In this document: positions 17,294 to 25,119 of the stretch, one piece after another
Layout of the letters: every line of letters starts with the position of its first letter
How positions within the stretch are numbered: the stretch's first letter is position 1
Made by a program: the position numbers and the translations under genes
Notes under the pieces: generated by a model
What the model saw: only the letters and a program-made list of their open reading frames with translations
What the model was told of the DNA's origin: nothing
Databases searched by the model: none
Assembly (NCBI GenBank): GCA_001508335.1
Contig: LGFX01000001.1
Span: 124,001-188,000 of the forward strand
Reading direction: 5' to 3'
Source of the DNA: a candidate division TA06 bacterium 32_111
GTDB lineage: Bacteria > Hydrothermota > 32-111
DNA: 64,000 bases

Positions 17294-17545
17294 ATGTATT
17301 TTATCTGGACCTTGTTTATCTTGTTTCAAACTTTAATTATTCTTAAAAAGGATGATCCGTACAAAAAGAAACTTTATACTTTTACCAGTGTTGTTTTTTC
17401 AATTTTTTTACTTTTCTCATCTTTCGTTGTAGCCTACAGAGGTTTTTTTGTTGAGAGTATACTGCTATTATCCTTTTTCCTTTTAAATATAACAATTTTG
17501 ATACTTTTATCAATTTACAACACTTCTTTATCCGGAGGGACTTGA
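17294..17545 (+). CDS. MrpG/MbxC-like membrane subunit
   Basis: This 83-residue protein has three hydrophobic helices. The segment LKKDDPYKKKLYTFTS lies where MrpG proteins carry RxxDxYxRLHAAT. A glycine-rich short tail ends the protein. It directly abuts the upstream MrpF-like gene (GAGG before the ATG) and overlaps the downstream coding region by one base. It is expected in the membrane arm of the complex. Confidence 0.65.
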   Translation: MYFIWTLFILFQTLIILKKDDPYKKKLYTFTSVVFSIFLLFSSFVVAYRGFFVESILLLSFFLLNITILILLSIYNTSLSGGT

Positions 17546-17772
17546 TGGAAACTGGCGTAACAGTATTACTCCTTTTCTTATCTCTTACGAGTGTAATCTT
17601 CTTTTTGCTCTCCAGAAGAGATTATACCATGTATTTTGTCGTTATATCGAATATTTTTTCTTTAATATTTTATTTTTTGGGCAATGATACAGTTTCATTA
17701 TTTTTTTTGATTTTCAATTCAATTTGTATTTCCTTGATATTGATCAAATTTAAAAGAGATATTGAATTTTAA
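17545..17772 (+). CDS. MbxD (MrpB N-terminal)-like membrane subunit
   Basis: This 75-residue protein has three hydrophobic helices and the cytoplasmic turn SRRDYTMYFVVISN. It resembles MbhD/MbxD and the N-terminal part of MrpB, where a kDLL turn follows helix one. The conserved acidic TEA motif of helix three is lost (NDTVSLFF instead). GGAGGG at 17534-17539 supports the ATG at 17545 rather than the track's TTG at 17542. Its place in the cluster supports the call. Confidence 0.58.
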   Translation: METGVTVLLLFLSLTSVIFFLLSRRDYTMYFVVISNIFSLIFYFLGNDTVSLFFLIFNSICISLILIKFKRDIEF

Positions 17773-17774
17773 TT

Positions 17775-18080
17775 ATGGTTATACGAAATTATTTAATTAT
17801 TTTAGAATTGTTACTCTTTATATTTTTCAACATTCTTATTTTTGTAAAAACTGAATCTATTGTTAAAACCTTCATATCGCTATTTCAAATTTTCCCACCT
17901 TTGTTAGTTTTGTTGTTAATAAAATATAACAATACTAACGATAAAAACATAACAATCTACACTACCATTATTTTATTTATCAATTTTATGATTCAAATCA
18001 GTGTAATATTCTTGATAAAAAAAATTGCAGAGATAAAAAAAACTGATAGAAATTACCGGCCAGATGAATATGATGAGTGA
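17775..18080 (+). CDS. MrpC/NuoK/MbxG-like membrane subunit
   Basis: This 101-residue protein has three hydrophobic helices and a polar C-terminal tail, which is the topology of NuoK and MrpC. The gene lies immediately before an MrpD-like gene, as in Mrp and Mbh/Mbx clusters. The acidic residue usual in the second helix is not obvious. A separate MbxF gene (C-terminal part of MrpB) is not seen between this gene and its upstream neighbour. The next gene overlaps its end by 17 nt. Confidence 0.6.
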   Translation: MVIRNYLIILELLLFIFFNILIFVKTESIVKTFISLFQIFPPLLVLLLIKYNNTNDKNITIYTTIILFINFMIQISVIFLIKKIAEIKKTDRNYRPDEYDE

Positions 18081-19506
18081 AGCAATATTTTTATTTTTAA
18101 CCTTTTTCGTTATCATTCTTTCATATATAAAAGTTTTGAATAAAAAGTCTGCCGGATTACTTTTATTTTTAATCGTAATTTTTTATCTTCTCTTTGTTTT
18201 TTTTAACTTTTACTTTTCAAAAGTAGAACAATTTTCACTTGTGATAACAAAAGGACTAACTTTTTCTTTTGAGTCTTCTCAATCTATTCTTTTGTTAGAA
18301 ATACTTTCTATCAGTTTTTATACTTTGATGCTTCTTTCATCAAGAGGTTCTGGAAAAGATTTTTCAGAAGATACAGATTTCCACGAAACCTTATATTTCT
18401 TTGTTATACCAATTTCAACTTTCATATTTAAAACTACCGACATTTTCATATATACAACTTTTAGTTTTTTTATATTTATGATTTTGATTTTCGCTGTTAA
18501 AACTAAAAATTTGAAAATGATAGTTATAAATGTTAAAGTTGGTTTTATTTATTATCTAGTATTTTTAGTTTCTGTTGTTACTTCGATAATTTTTTTGAGT
18601 AATTATGGGAACACTGATGTTTTGAAATTTTCATATGATTTTGTAAACAAATCTTATAACAGTTTTTCATTCTTACTTTTCTATTTCGTTCCTTTACTCT
18701 TTCTGTTGATCTTTCCTTTTAACATATTTATATTTGATTTTTTAATGTCTATTAATTTTAAACAGCTTTCACTTTTAATTCTTTTAATAACATTCCCTTC
18801 GGTAAATTTTGTTAACAGATTACTTTTTATAACTCCGCAAAATATTATTGAATCACTTTTCATACTATCATTACTAAGTTATTCTATTTCAACGATTCTT
18901 TTCCTTAATTCAAAAACAAAATTTTTTAGAACACTTCTTTTCTTTACTCTAATAAACGAGGTAAACTTCTTAATGTTATTTCAACATCGTTTCAAAACTT
19001 TTGTTGATTCAGGTTTTATACTATTTTACCTTGGTTTATCTTTCTCTTTTCTGTATTCGCTTTCTAAACTCAATTTAGAGAATGAAGAGAATCTAAAAAA
19101 TTCTTTTATAAAACAACCGACTAATTCAATAATATTTTTTCTGACAAGTTTTTCTTTTACATCCTTACCTTTTTCAATTATATTTTTTTATCAGTATAGA
19201 TTTCTTCTTATACTTTATAATTACGAAAAATTATTTTTTTGGTGGTATCTTATGATAATAATTTTAAAAACCTATGCAATCTTAAAATTCGATTTGAAAA
19301 TGCTCCTTGTAGAAAAAAAGGGGAATAGCAACCTTATAAATATCATCAAAAATTTTCAAAGAACGGATTTTATGATTCTGCTGCTTATTATAGTACTTTC
19401 AGCATTATTTTATCATAACAGTATAAATAAAAAAAAGGAGTATTTTGGAGAGTATAGAAATTTATATAATATTGATTATAATATTCAGCGGGAAACCGAT
19501 AAATAA
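18064..19506 (+). CDS. MrpD/NuoL-like antiporter subunit (first)
   Basis: This 480-residue protein has about thirteen hydrophobic helices, the size of MrpD/NuoM antiporter-like subunits. It is very degenerate. The helix that should carry the TM5 glutamate reads TDIFIYTTFSFFIF, and the TM7 equivalent reads FLLIFPFNIFIFDF with no lysine. In complex I and Mrp these residues form the proton path, so this copy may be structural or use another path. It overlaps the upstream gene by 17 nt. It is the first of two tandem antiporter-like subunits, as in Mbx (MbxH and MbxH'). Confidence 0.72.
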   Translation: MNMMSEAIFLFLTFFVIILSYIKVLNKKSAGLLLFLIVIFYLLFVFFNFYFSKVEQFSLVITKGLTFSFESSQSILLLEILSISFYTLMLLSSRGSGKDFSEDTDFHETLYFFVIPISTFIFKTTDIFIYTTFSFFIFMILIFAVKTKNLKMIVINVKVGFIYYLVFLVSVVTSIIFLSNYGNTDVLKFSYDFVNKSYNSFSFLLFYFVPLLFLLIFPFNIFIFDFLMSINFKQLSLLILLITFPSVNFVNRLLFITPQNIIESLFILSLLSYSISTILFLNSKTKFFRTLLFFTLINEVNFLMLFQHRFKTFVDSGFILFYLGLSFSFLYSLSKLNLENEENLKNSFIKQPTNSIIFFLTSFSFTSLPFSIIFFYQYRFLLILYNYEKLFFWWYLMIIILKTYAILKFDLKMLLVEKKGNSNLINIIKNFQRTDFMILLLIIVLSALFYHNSINKKKEYFGEYRNLYNIDYNIQRETDK

Positions 19507-19509
19507 AAT

Positions 19510-21237
19510 ATGAACAGTGTTTATTTTTATTCAACAATAATATCTGTAATTTCGATATACATTTTAGGTAACCTTAGTCGAGTTTTGAGAAATATTTTTG
19601 TATTAATATTCTTTTCTTTTTCCTTTCTTTACTTTAGTTCAATAGATAATTCCATTTTCGTTTTAAAATTGTTTGGATTTGAATCTTTGAACCTCACTTT
19701 TTCCAAAACATCCTTCTCATTACCTTTTTTACTCGTTAACCACATTTTATTTTTCTTCTTTTTTTTGAGAGAGATGTTTCGTAATTTTAGGGAGAGCGAG
19801 AACAGTTACTTTATGAATATTTCTCTTGTTTTCGTATTATTGAACTTAATATTCGTTTCATCCGATTTTATAACGATCTATATATTTTTCGAACTTTTAT
19901 TTTTTCTTCTTGTAATAATGATTACGATAAATATAAACGATTATAAAAATAGCGAAAACATACTCCTTGTAAATCTTTTTGGAACCTTTATTCTCCTTGC
20001 AGTCATCGTTGTAATAACTTCAAGTAAAAAACTCCCCAACTATCCACCGATTTTTTATATTATTCTTTACATCTCTGTTGCATTAAGAACACTTGTTTTA
20101 CCTTTGAGTATTTTTTTAAAAAAAGAACTGGTTAGATCTGACCATAGTTTTATTGGTATTTTTATTCTATCAGTATTTCTATCAGGTTTTTTTGTAATGA
20201 TCTTTCTTTTTAAAAATTTTCTGTTCACTCAATATCATTTACCAGCCCTTTCTAAATTTTTTATATACATCTTTTTTCTTATAACATTACCTATATTTTC
20301 ATTCGATTTCTTAATCTCTAACGATACTAAAAGGACTATATTCAGTTTTGCAGGTTTAATTTTCGTCACCAATCTTCTTATATACCTTTATTATGCTGAT
20401 TTTTCATTAAAATATCTAATGAACTCACTTTTTTATTTCATACCCTTATCTTTTATTTTTATTTACTTTGATTATATAGAAGAGGAATTCAAAACTTCAA
20501 ATTTCAATTTTTTAGGGAACCTTTTTAAAATTAAACCTGTTTCTTCCACAGTTATATTTTTGTCCCTGATTTCATTATCATTTCTCTATCCAACTTCTGG
20601 TTATCTCCTTTTAAAAGATTCATTTTTTGATTCAGCTTATAATCCGTTTCCTATTTTTATAGTTTATTTGATATACTTCGTATTTTATTCATTGTTCTTT
20701 ATAAAAATTTTTTACCTTCTTTTCATCCAGAAAAATACAACAAGAGAGAATAAAATTACAAAAGAGTCGGAATTGATTTTATCTTTTTTATCCGTTCCTT
20801 TTTTAGTTTTATTTCTGTTTTCTGGAATTCTTTTATATGCATATGGAACTAGTCCACTATTATTCTTAATTATTTTCTTTCTTTTAACTTTTATATTTGT
20901 TTTGATTGTTTTAATTTTAAACGATCAGAACTGGAAGTATTCTTTTCTATCAACAAAAAATTCTGAAGAATACTTTTTTGTTCAAAATCGAAAAATAACT
21001 ATGATAGGTGATCTTTTGAATTCAAAATTCGATATATCTCTAAGTGAAACATTTTTAGAAAAAATAGTTGAAAAGACTGATGTAAATAAAATTTTTTATT
21101 TTTTAAAGAATTTTATTGATAATTTCAGTTTAACTCTTTTCAAACTCTATCAAAGGAGTTTCACTGCTTCTTTCTTCATTCTCTTGTTATTTTTAATTTT
21201 ATTTTTCACCTATCTTTTCTATAGAGGTTTTCTATGA
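19510..21237 (+). CDS. MrpD/NuoL-like antiporter subunit (second)
   Basis: This 575-residue protein is a second antiporter-like subunit with about fourteen helices and a long C-terminal extension ending in another helix. The TM5 glutamate is kept (ITIYIFFELLFF, Glu128). The TM7 basic residue is conservatively Arg193 in VALRTLVLPLS instead of the usual Lys. This copy therefore looks more capable of ion transfer than its neighbour. It lies 3 nt after the first copy and overlaps the NuoH-like gene by 4 nt. Confidence 0.75.
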   Translation: MNSVYFYSTIISVISIYILGNLSRVLRNIFVLIFFSFSFLYFSSIDNSIFVLKLFGFESLNLTFSKTSFSLPFLLVNHILFFFFFLREMFRNFRESENSYFMNISLVFVLLNLIFVSSDFITIYIFFELLFFLLVIMITININDYKNSENILLVNLFGTFILLAVIVVITSSKKLPNYPPIFYIILYISVALRTLVLPLSIFLKKELVRSDHSFIGIFILSVFLSGFFVMIFLFKNFLFTQYHLPALSKFFIYIFFLITLPIFSFDFLISNDTKRTIFSFAGLIFVTNLLIYLYYADFSLKYLMNSLFYFIPLSFIFIYFDYIEEEFKTSNFNFLGNLFKIKPVSSTVIFLSLISLSFLYPTSGYLLLKDSFFDSAYNPFPIFIVYLIYFVFYSLFFIKIFYLLFIQKNTTRENKITKESELILSFLSVPFLVLFLFSGILLYAYGTSPLLFLIIFFLLTFIFVLIVLILNDQNWKYSFLSTKNSEEYFFVQNRKITMIGDLLNSKFDISLSETFLEKIVEKTDVNKIFYFLKNFIDNFSLTLFKLYQRSFTASFFILLLFLILFFTYLFYRGFL

Positions 21238-21998
21238 AAATTTTTATGGATTTTATCTTTTTTTATTTTTTAAACTTTGTTATAATTTTTTGGATTGAAA
21301 AATATTTTATTACCAAGATATCAAGAATGGAAATAGAGTTTATAATTTTTCCAGAAATCAATCTATTAAAAAGGAATAGGTACCATTACCTTTTAAAAAT
21401 ATTTTTTAATGTTATTTTTTTACTAATTGCTTATCTCTTTTTGTACATTTTTGTTGCTAAAACTTTTACCTTTACTTTAAGTTTTATATTCTTAATACTT
21501 CTCTACATCTTTTTTTTAAAAATTAGAAACACTCAGATTTGTTTTCATCAGGAAATAGTAAGAGAGATAGAAATTTTATTATTCGCATCCGTTGTAATTT
21601 TTTGCTCTCTTTATGCTTTGAATTATGTGCCGACAAACAACTCCTCTGTTTTGAAAATTCTTATTTTTTTAATAAGTCTCCCTGCCTTGTTTGTTTTAAA
21701 CGGTAACAATATAAATAGAGAACAACTGCATTACCTAATTGAGAGCGAAAGGATAGTTTTAGAAAGTTTAAACACAATTTTTTTTACATTCGTAAACTTG
21801 TTTTTCATTTTTTATTTTTTAGGTAAAACAATAGATTTGATAACACTCTCCATCCATGTTTTCGTTTTTAGAATTTTTTTATACCTTTTGAATATTGTTT
21901 TTGTTAGTTTCTCCAAGAATTTAATATATTATATTTTATCTGTATCATTCTCCTTAATCATTCTTATAAACATTTTAATAAAATATGTTATACGGTAA
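21234..21998 (+). CDS. NuoH/MbxM-like membrane anchor subunit
   Basis: This 254-residue protein has about seven or eight helices. It is shorter than typical NuoH (~320) and is a candidate for the MbxM/EchB-type anchor that links the peripheral and membrane arms. Only traces of motifs remain, such as QEIVREIEILLFA and ESERIVLESLN. The assignment rests on topology and on its place between the second antiporter-like subunit and the NuoB-like subunit, exactly as in Mbx order. It starts in an ATGA overlap and overlaps the next gene by 14 nt. Confidence 0.65.
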   Translation: MKIFMDFIFFYFLNFVIIFWIEKYFITKISRMEIEFIIFPEINLLKRNRYHYLLKIFFNVIFLLIAYLFLYIFVAKTFTFTLSFIFLILLYIFFLKIRNTQICFHQEIVREIEILLFASVVIFCSLYALNYVPTNNSSVLKILIFLISLPALFVLNGNNINREQLHYLIESERIVLESLNTIFFTFVNLFFIFYFLGKTIDLITLSIHVFVFRIFLYLLNIVFVSFSKNLIYYILSVSFSLIILINILIKYVIR

Positions 21999-22350
21999 AG
22001 TTAATTTAAAATACAAAATTTTCGGCTCTGGATGCTGTGTCGATATTTTTTATTCTCTTGATTCGGAGTATTATAAATCTAAAAAGATTTTACTTGAAAG
22101 GACTGAATCTTTAGAAGATGCTGATATTATTATTTTGTATGGTTGTTTCAGTCAGAGTTTGTTTCAATTTATCAAGGATGAGGTTTTCAATAGTTCCAAA
22201 AGAAAAATTTATGTTGGTAATTTTACTTTCATGGAAGATCAAATGAAGGATGAAATTGTTAGAAATGTTGATCATACTATTTTAGGCTGTCCAGTGGATT
22301 CCAAAAGTCTAATAGAATTTTTTGAAAGGGAATTTTATGGAAGAGAATAA
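21985..22350 (+). CDS. NuoB/MbxJ-like Fe-S subunit with altered cysteine pattern
   Basis: This 121-residue protein resembles the small subunit that carries the proximal/N2 [4Fe-4S] cluster. The tandem Cys17-Cys18 (GSGCCVDIF) and Cys102 (ILGCPVD, for the usual PGCPP) are at expected positions. The third ligand, normally in GxC before the GG turn, is replaced by VGNFTF. A cysteine appears earlier, at Cys54 in ILYGCFSQ. The cluster may therefore be bound with a different third ligand. The protein is shorter than typical NuoB (~160). It sits between NuoH-like and NuoC-like genes. Confidence 0.75.
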   Translation: MLYGKVNLKYKIFGSGCCVDIFYSLDSEYYKSKKILLERTESLEDADIIILYGCFSQSLFQFIKDEVFNSSKRKIYVGNFTFMEDQMKDEIVRNVDHTILGCPVDSKSLIEFFEREFYGRE

Positions 22351-22768
22351 ATACGCTGATAGCACTTTCCTGCTTAGGGATATTAAGGATTTAATAACTG
22401 ATAATATTAGTTTAATAGGTGATTCTATCTACTTTAAACTTGAGGAAAAAAAGGTGTTAACATACACATTAAATTTTTTATTCAACAAATGGAATTTTAA
22501 ATACCTTTCAACTATAGTTGTAATTGAAAAGGAAAATGGTTTCGAATTAAAGTATATTATAAATTCAACCACAGTTAAACAAAATGTTATTGTTGAAGTT
22601 TTTCTTGGTAAAACTAAACCTGTCTTCACATCTATAGATATGATATATCCAGTTGCTGCAATATTTGAAAAAGAGATAAATAAAAAATATGGGATCATTT
22701 TTGAAGGTAATCCAGAAACAAAGAATATTGTTTCAAACTATATTGAAGTATCAGGGGAGGATTCGTGA
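22337..22768 (+). CDS. NuoC/MbxK-like subunit
   Basis: This 143-residue protein matches NuoC and the 30-kDa subunit family. The signature near its end reads TSIDMIYPVAAIFEKEINKK, followed by YGIIFEGNP, corresponding to SIxxIfPaAxWxERExxDxfGIxFxGhP. It helps hold the peripheral arm. The ATG at 22337 has AAAGGGAA upstream and is preferred to the track's TTG at 22322. It overlaps the preceding gene by 14 nt and the following one by 4 nt. Confidence 0.85.
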   Translation: MEENKYADSTFLLRDIKDLITDNISLIGDSIYFKLEEKKVLTYTLNFLFNKWNFKYLSTIVVIEKENGFELKYIINSTTVKQNVIVEVFLGKTKPVFTSIDMIYPVAAIFEKEINKKYGIIFEGNPETKNIVSNYIEVSGEDS

Positions 22769-23874
22769 GAAAAAAGTTTCCTTTCATAGTTAATCGTATT
22801 TCAACTGAGGTAGCACTGGGAAACATAACTTTCGAATTCAACCTTGATAACTTTTCCTTCAAAGATCTTGATTTAAATTTTGAAAATGAAAGAAAAAATA
22901 GAAACATATTTTTAAAAGGGAAATCTATCAAAAGTTCAACAAAATTGATACCTAAACTTTCTTTTGTTCAATCCCATCATTTTCAAGAAGTTTTCTCCTT
23001 AGCAGTTGAGGACATTTACAATGTGCAAATTCCCGATAGGGCAAAAATTTTAAGAATGATTATACTTGAAATTGAGAGGATATCAGCATCCCTTTTATTC
23101 CTTTCAGCCATTTCATCATCTCTTGGTTTTCATACATTCAGATACTGGGTTTTAAAGGATAGGGAGATGTTGCTATCTATTTTAAAGACATTTAAAAAGG
23201 ACGAAAATATTCTAACAGACCTTATCGTTCCCGGTGGTATAAAGAAAACTATATACAATTCTGAAATAGAAAGAATGAGTGAATTTTTAGAAAAGTATTT
23301 TAAAAGGATTCTTCTCGATTATGAAAAAATCTTTTTTAAAAATATTGCACTCATCTCGAAAACGAGAAATTTTGGGATATTCGAAAAGGAGATACTAAAA
23401 AAGAATAATGCCACTGGTTTACTTTTAAGAAGTTGTGGCATAAAATTCGATCTTAGAAAAAATGCTCCCTATGAGATGTATGACAAAGTAGAATTCCCAA
23501 TCTACAATTTTGAAATTTCCGATCTTTATAACAGAATATTATCTCTTTACCTTGAAATTAAAAATTCCATAACAATAATCGAATCCTCATTAAAACTACT
23601 TAATGAAACCTCACCTGAAGATTTCTTGGAGAAGATAGATTATGGAGAAAAGATGGGGAAAAGATTCTCGTTCAAAAGGATAGAAGGTGTTAATGGTGAA
23701 CTTTCTATATATCTTGAAGTTAACGATTCAAAGATAGAACACATAAAGTTCACCTCACCATCATTCATAAATGGTCTTCTTCTAATTAACAAACTGGAGG
23801 GAGATTATAAACCTTTCGATATACCTGTGATTTACTCTTCACTATTTATTGTCCCTATGGAGGTATACCTATGA
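22765..23874 (+). CDS. NuoD/MbxL-like catalytic-site subunit lacking NiFe ligands
   Basis: This 369-residue protein is homologous to NuoD, EchE and the hydrogenase large subunit. It retains LRSCGIKFDLRKNAPYEMYD (Arg222 onward) and ERISASLLFLSAISSSLG, both typical of the family. Neither Ni-binding CxxC motif exists: the N-terminal site reads LSFVQSHHFQEVF and the C-terminus ends SSLFIVPMEVYL. It therefore cannot be a NiFe hydrogenase; electron transfer to sulfur, quinone or another acceptor is possible. Start is GTG with GGGAGG upstream. Confidence 0.85.
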   Translation: MRKKFPFIVNRISTEVALGNITFEFNLDNFSFKDLDLNFENERKNRNIFLKGKSIKSSTKLIPKLSFVQSHHFQEVFSLAVEDIYNVQIPDRAKILRMIILEIERISASLLFLSAISSSLGFHTFRYWVLKDREMLLSILKTFKKDENILTDLIVPGGIKKTIYNSEIERMSEFLEKYFKRILLDYEKIFFKNIALISKTRNFGIFEKEILKKNNATGLLLRSCGIKFDLRKNAPYEMYDKVEFPIYNFEISDLYNRILSLYLEIKNSITIIESSLKLLNETSPEDFLEKIDYGEKMGKRFSFKRIEGVNGELSIYLEVNDSKIEHIKFTSPSFINGLLLINKLEGDYKPFDIPVIYSSLFIVPMEVYL

Positions 23875-24245
23875 TAGATCTTGTTGGTTTTCTTGAAACT
23901 TTTTTTCAGTTAAAGTATATTGTTAGGAGCGAAAGAAGGGAATTTTTATTTGATGGAAAAAATGATATAACTTTTCCTTCTCTTGATAAAGGGAAGTGCA
24001 ACATGTGTAAAGTTTGTGTTGATATCTGCCCAACTAAAAGTTTAAAAGTGGATGAAGGTCTTCTTCTTTTTGATATTACAAAATGTATAGTTTGTTCCCT
24101 ATGTATAGAAGAATGCCCTAACGATGCTTTATCGAAGGGCACCTTTAAAAGGATAATTTTGAATGATGAAGGTGATATCAAAAAATATTCTGAAAAAATA
24201 TTTTTTAAAAAGGAGTTAAAAGATGTTGATCAAATTGAAAGATAA
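23871..24245 (+). CDS. NuoI/MbxN-like two-cluster ferredoxin subunit
   Basis: This 124-residue protein carries two complete [4Fe-4S] motifs: CNMCKVCVDICP (Cys43, 46, 49, 53) and CIVCSLCIEECP (Cys72, 75, 78, 82). These clusters normally pass electrons from ferredoxin to the proximal cluster of the NuoB-like subunit. All eight cysteines are intact, so the electron wire is probably functional although the catalytic subunit has changed. It begins in an ATGA overlap with the NuoD-like gene, and the carbonic anhydrase gene overlaps its end by 23 nt. Confidence 0.92.
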   Translation: MIDLVGFLETFFQLKYIVRSERREFLFDGKNDITFPSLDKGKCNMCKVCVDICPTKSLKVDEGLLLFDITKCIVCSLCIEECPNDALSKGTFKRIILNDEGDIKKYSEKIFFKKELKDVDQIER

Positions 24246-24741
24246 AGAACCTAAAAGACCTTTTTATTGCTCAGAAAACGCTGTTCTTATAGGTGATGTT
24301 AGATGTAAAGAGTATTCATCGGTCTGGTTCAATTCCGTTTTAAGGGGAGATATAAATTATGTAGAGGTTGGGAGGTATTCGAATATTCAGGATCTTTCAG
24401 TGTGCCACGTTACTTTCGAATTGCCATGCATAATAGGTGATTATGTTACAGTTGGACATAATGCGGTTTTGCATGGATGTAATATTTCCAACTATGTTCT
24501 TGTTGGAATGGGTAGTGTTATTCTTGATGGTGCAAATATTGGTGAAGGTAGTATAATTGCAGCCGGGACAGTTGTTAAGGAAAATAGCATTATACCTCCA
24601 TTTTCTCTTGTAGCTGGGGTTCCAGGGCAAGTAAAAAAAACTCTTCCGAAGAGTATAATTGAAGATTTAAAAAAACATGCTGAATCCTATTTTGAATTTG
24701 CAAAATCTATTAAAGAGAATGGAGAAATTCTAAAATATTGA
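24223..24741 (+). CDS. Gamma-class carbonic anhydrase-like protein
   Basis: This 172-residue protein has a left-handed beta-helix of hexapeptide repeats (about residues 15-130) and a C-terminal helix. It belongs to the gamma-carbonic anhydrase/PaaY/YrdA family. The three zinc histidines are present at His62 (VCHVT), His79 and His84 (VGHNAVLHG). AGGAG precedes the ATG, and the gene overlaps the ferredoxin-like gene by 23 nt, so it is translated with the complex. The family interconverts CO2 and bicarbonate. Plant and protist mitochondrial complex I carries gamma-CA subunits, so a physical association here is possible, but that is inference. Confidence 0.88.
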   Translation: MLIKLKDKEPKRPFYCSENAVLIGDVRCKEYSSVWFNSVLRGDINYVEVGRYSNIQDLSVCHVTFELPCIIGDYVTVGHNAVLHGCNISNYVLVGMGSVILDGANIGEGSIIAAGTVVKENSIIPPFSLVAGVPGQVKKTLPKSIIEDLKKHAESYFEFAKSIKENGEILKY

Positions 24742-24765
24742 CTTAAAAAACATTAAAGTTATAAT
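24738..24765 (+). promoter_or_regulatory. rnpB promoter
   Basis: TTGACT (24738-24743), a 16-nt spacer and TATAAT (24760-24765) end 5 nt before the predicted 5' end of RNase P RNA. The -35 box overlaps the stop codon region of the carbonic anhydrase gene. Confidence 0.85.
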
Positions 24766-24770
24766 AAATA

Positions 24771-25098
24771 TGTGGGTAGATGCTGGCTACAAGTTTTTAC
24801 TTGAGGAAAGTCCGAACTCCACAGGGCAGGATGCCGGGTAACTCCCGGAGAGCGAAAGCTCATGGAAAGTGCAACAGAAAACAAACCGCCTGTGTAAACA
24901 GGTAAGGGTGAAAAGGTGAGGTAAGAGCTCACCATCTGTTCAGGTAACTGAGCGGATTGGCAAACCCCATCCGGAGCAAGATCAAACAGAGGTTGGCTTG
25001 CCCGGCTTAAACCTCGGGTAGATCGCTTAAGATGGCTGGTAACAACCATCTTAGATAGATTGCCAGTTGAACAGAATTCGGCTTACAGTCTACCCACA
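24771..25098 (+). ncRNA. rnpB: RNase P RNA (bacterial type A-like)
   Basis: The catalytic RNA of RNase P, which trims tRNA 5' leaders. P1 is formed by TGTGGGTAGA (24771-24780) and TCTACCCACA (25089-25098). Conserved region I GAGGAAAGTCC is at 24803-24813, and the 3' core ACAGAATTCGGCTTAC (25071-25086) follows TAGATAGATTG. The ORF track's minus-strand 96-residue ORF over this RNA is spurious. asnS begins 21 nt downstream. Confidence 0.95.
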
Positions 25099-25119
25099 AA
25101 TTTAAAGTTCGGAGGTCAT

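Noticed and set aside
22765-23874. NiFe hydrogenase large subunit
   Set aside because: Family resemblance is real but both Ni-binding CxxC motifs are missing, so hydrogenase activity is not supported.
24759-25049. Minus-strand 96-residue ORF
   Set aside because: It is antisense to RNase P RNA, whose conserved motifs and P1 stem are clear; such ORFs are a known artefact.
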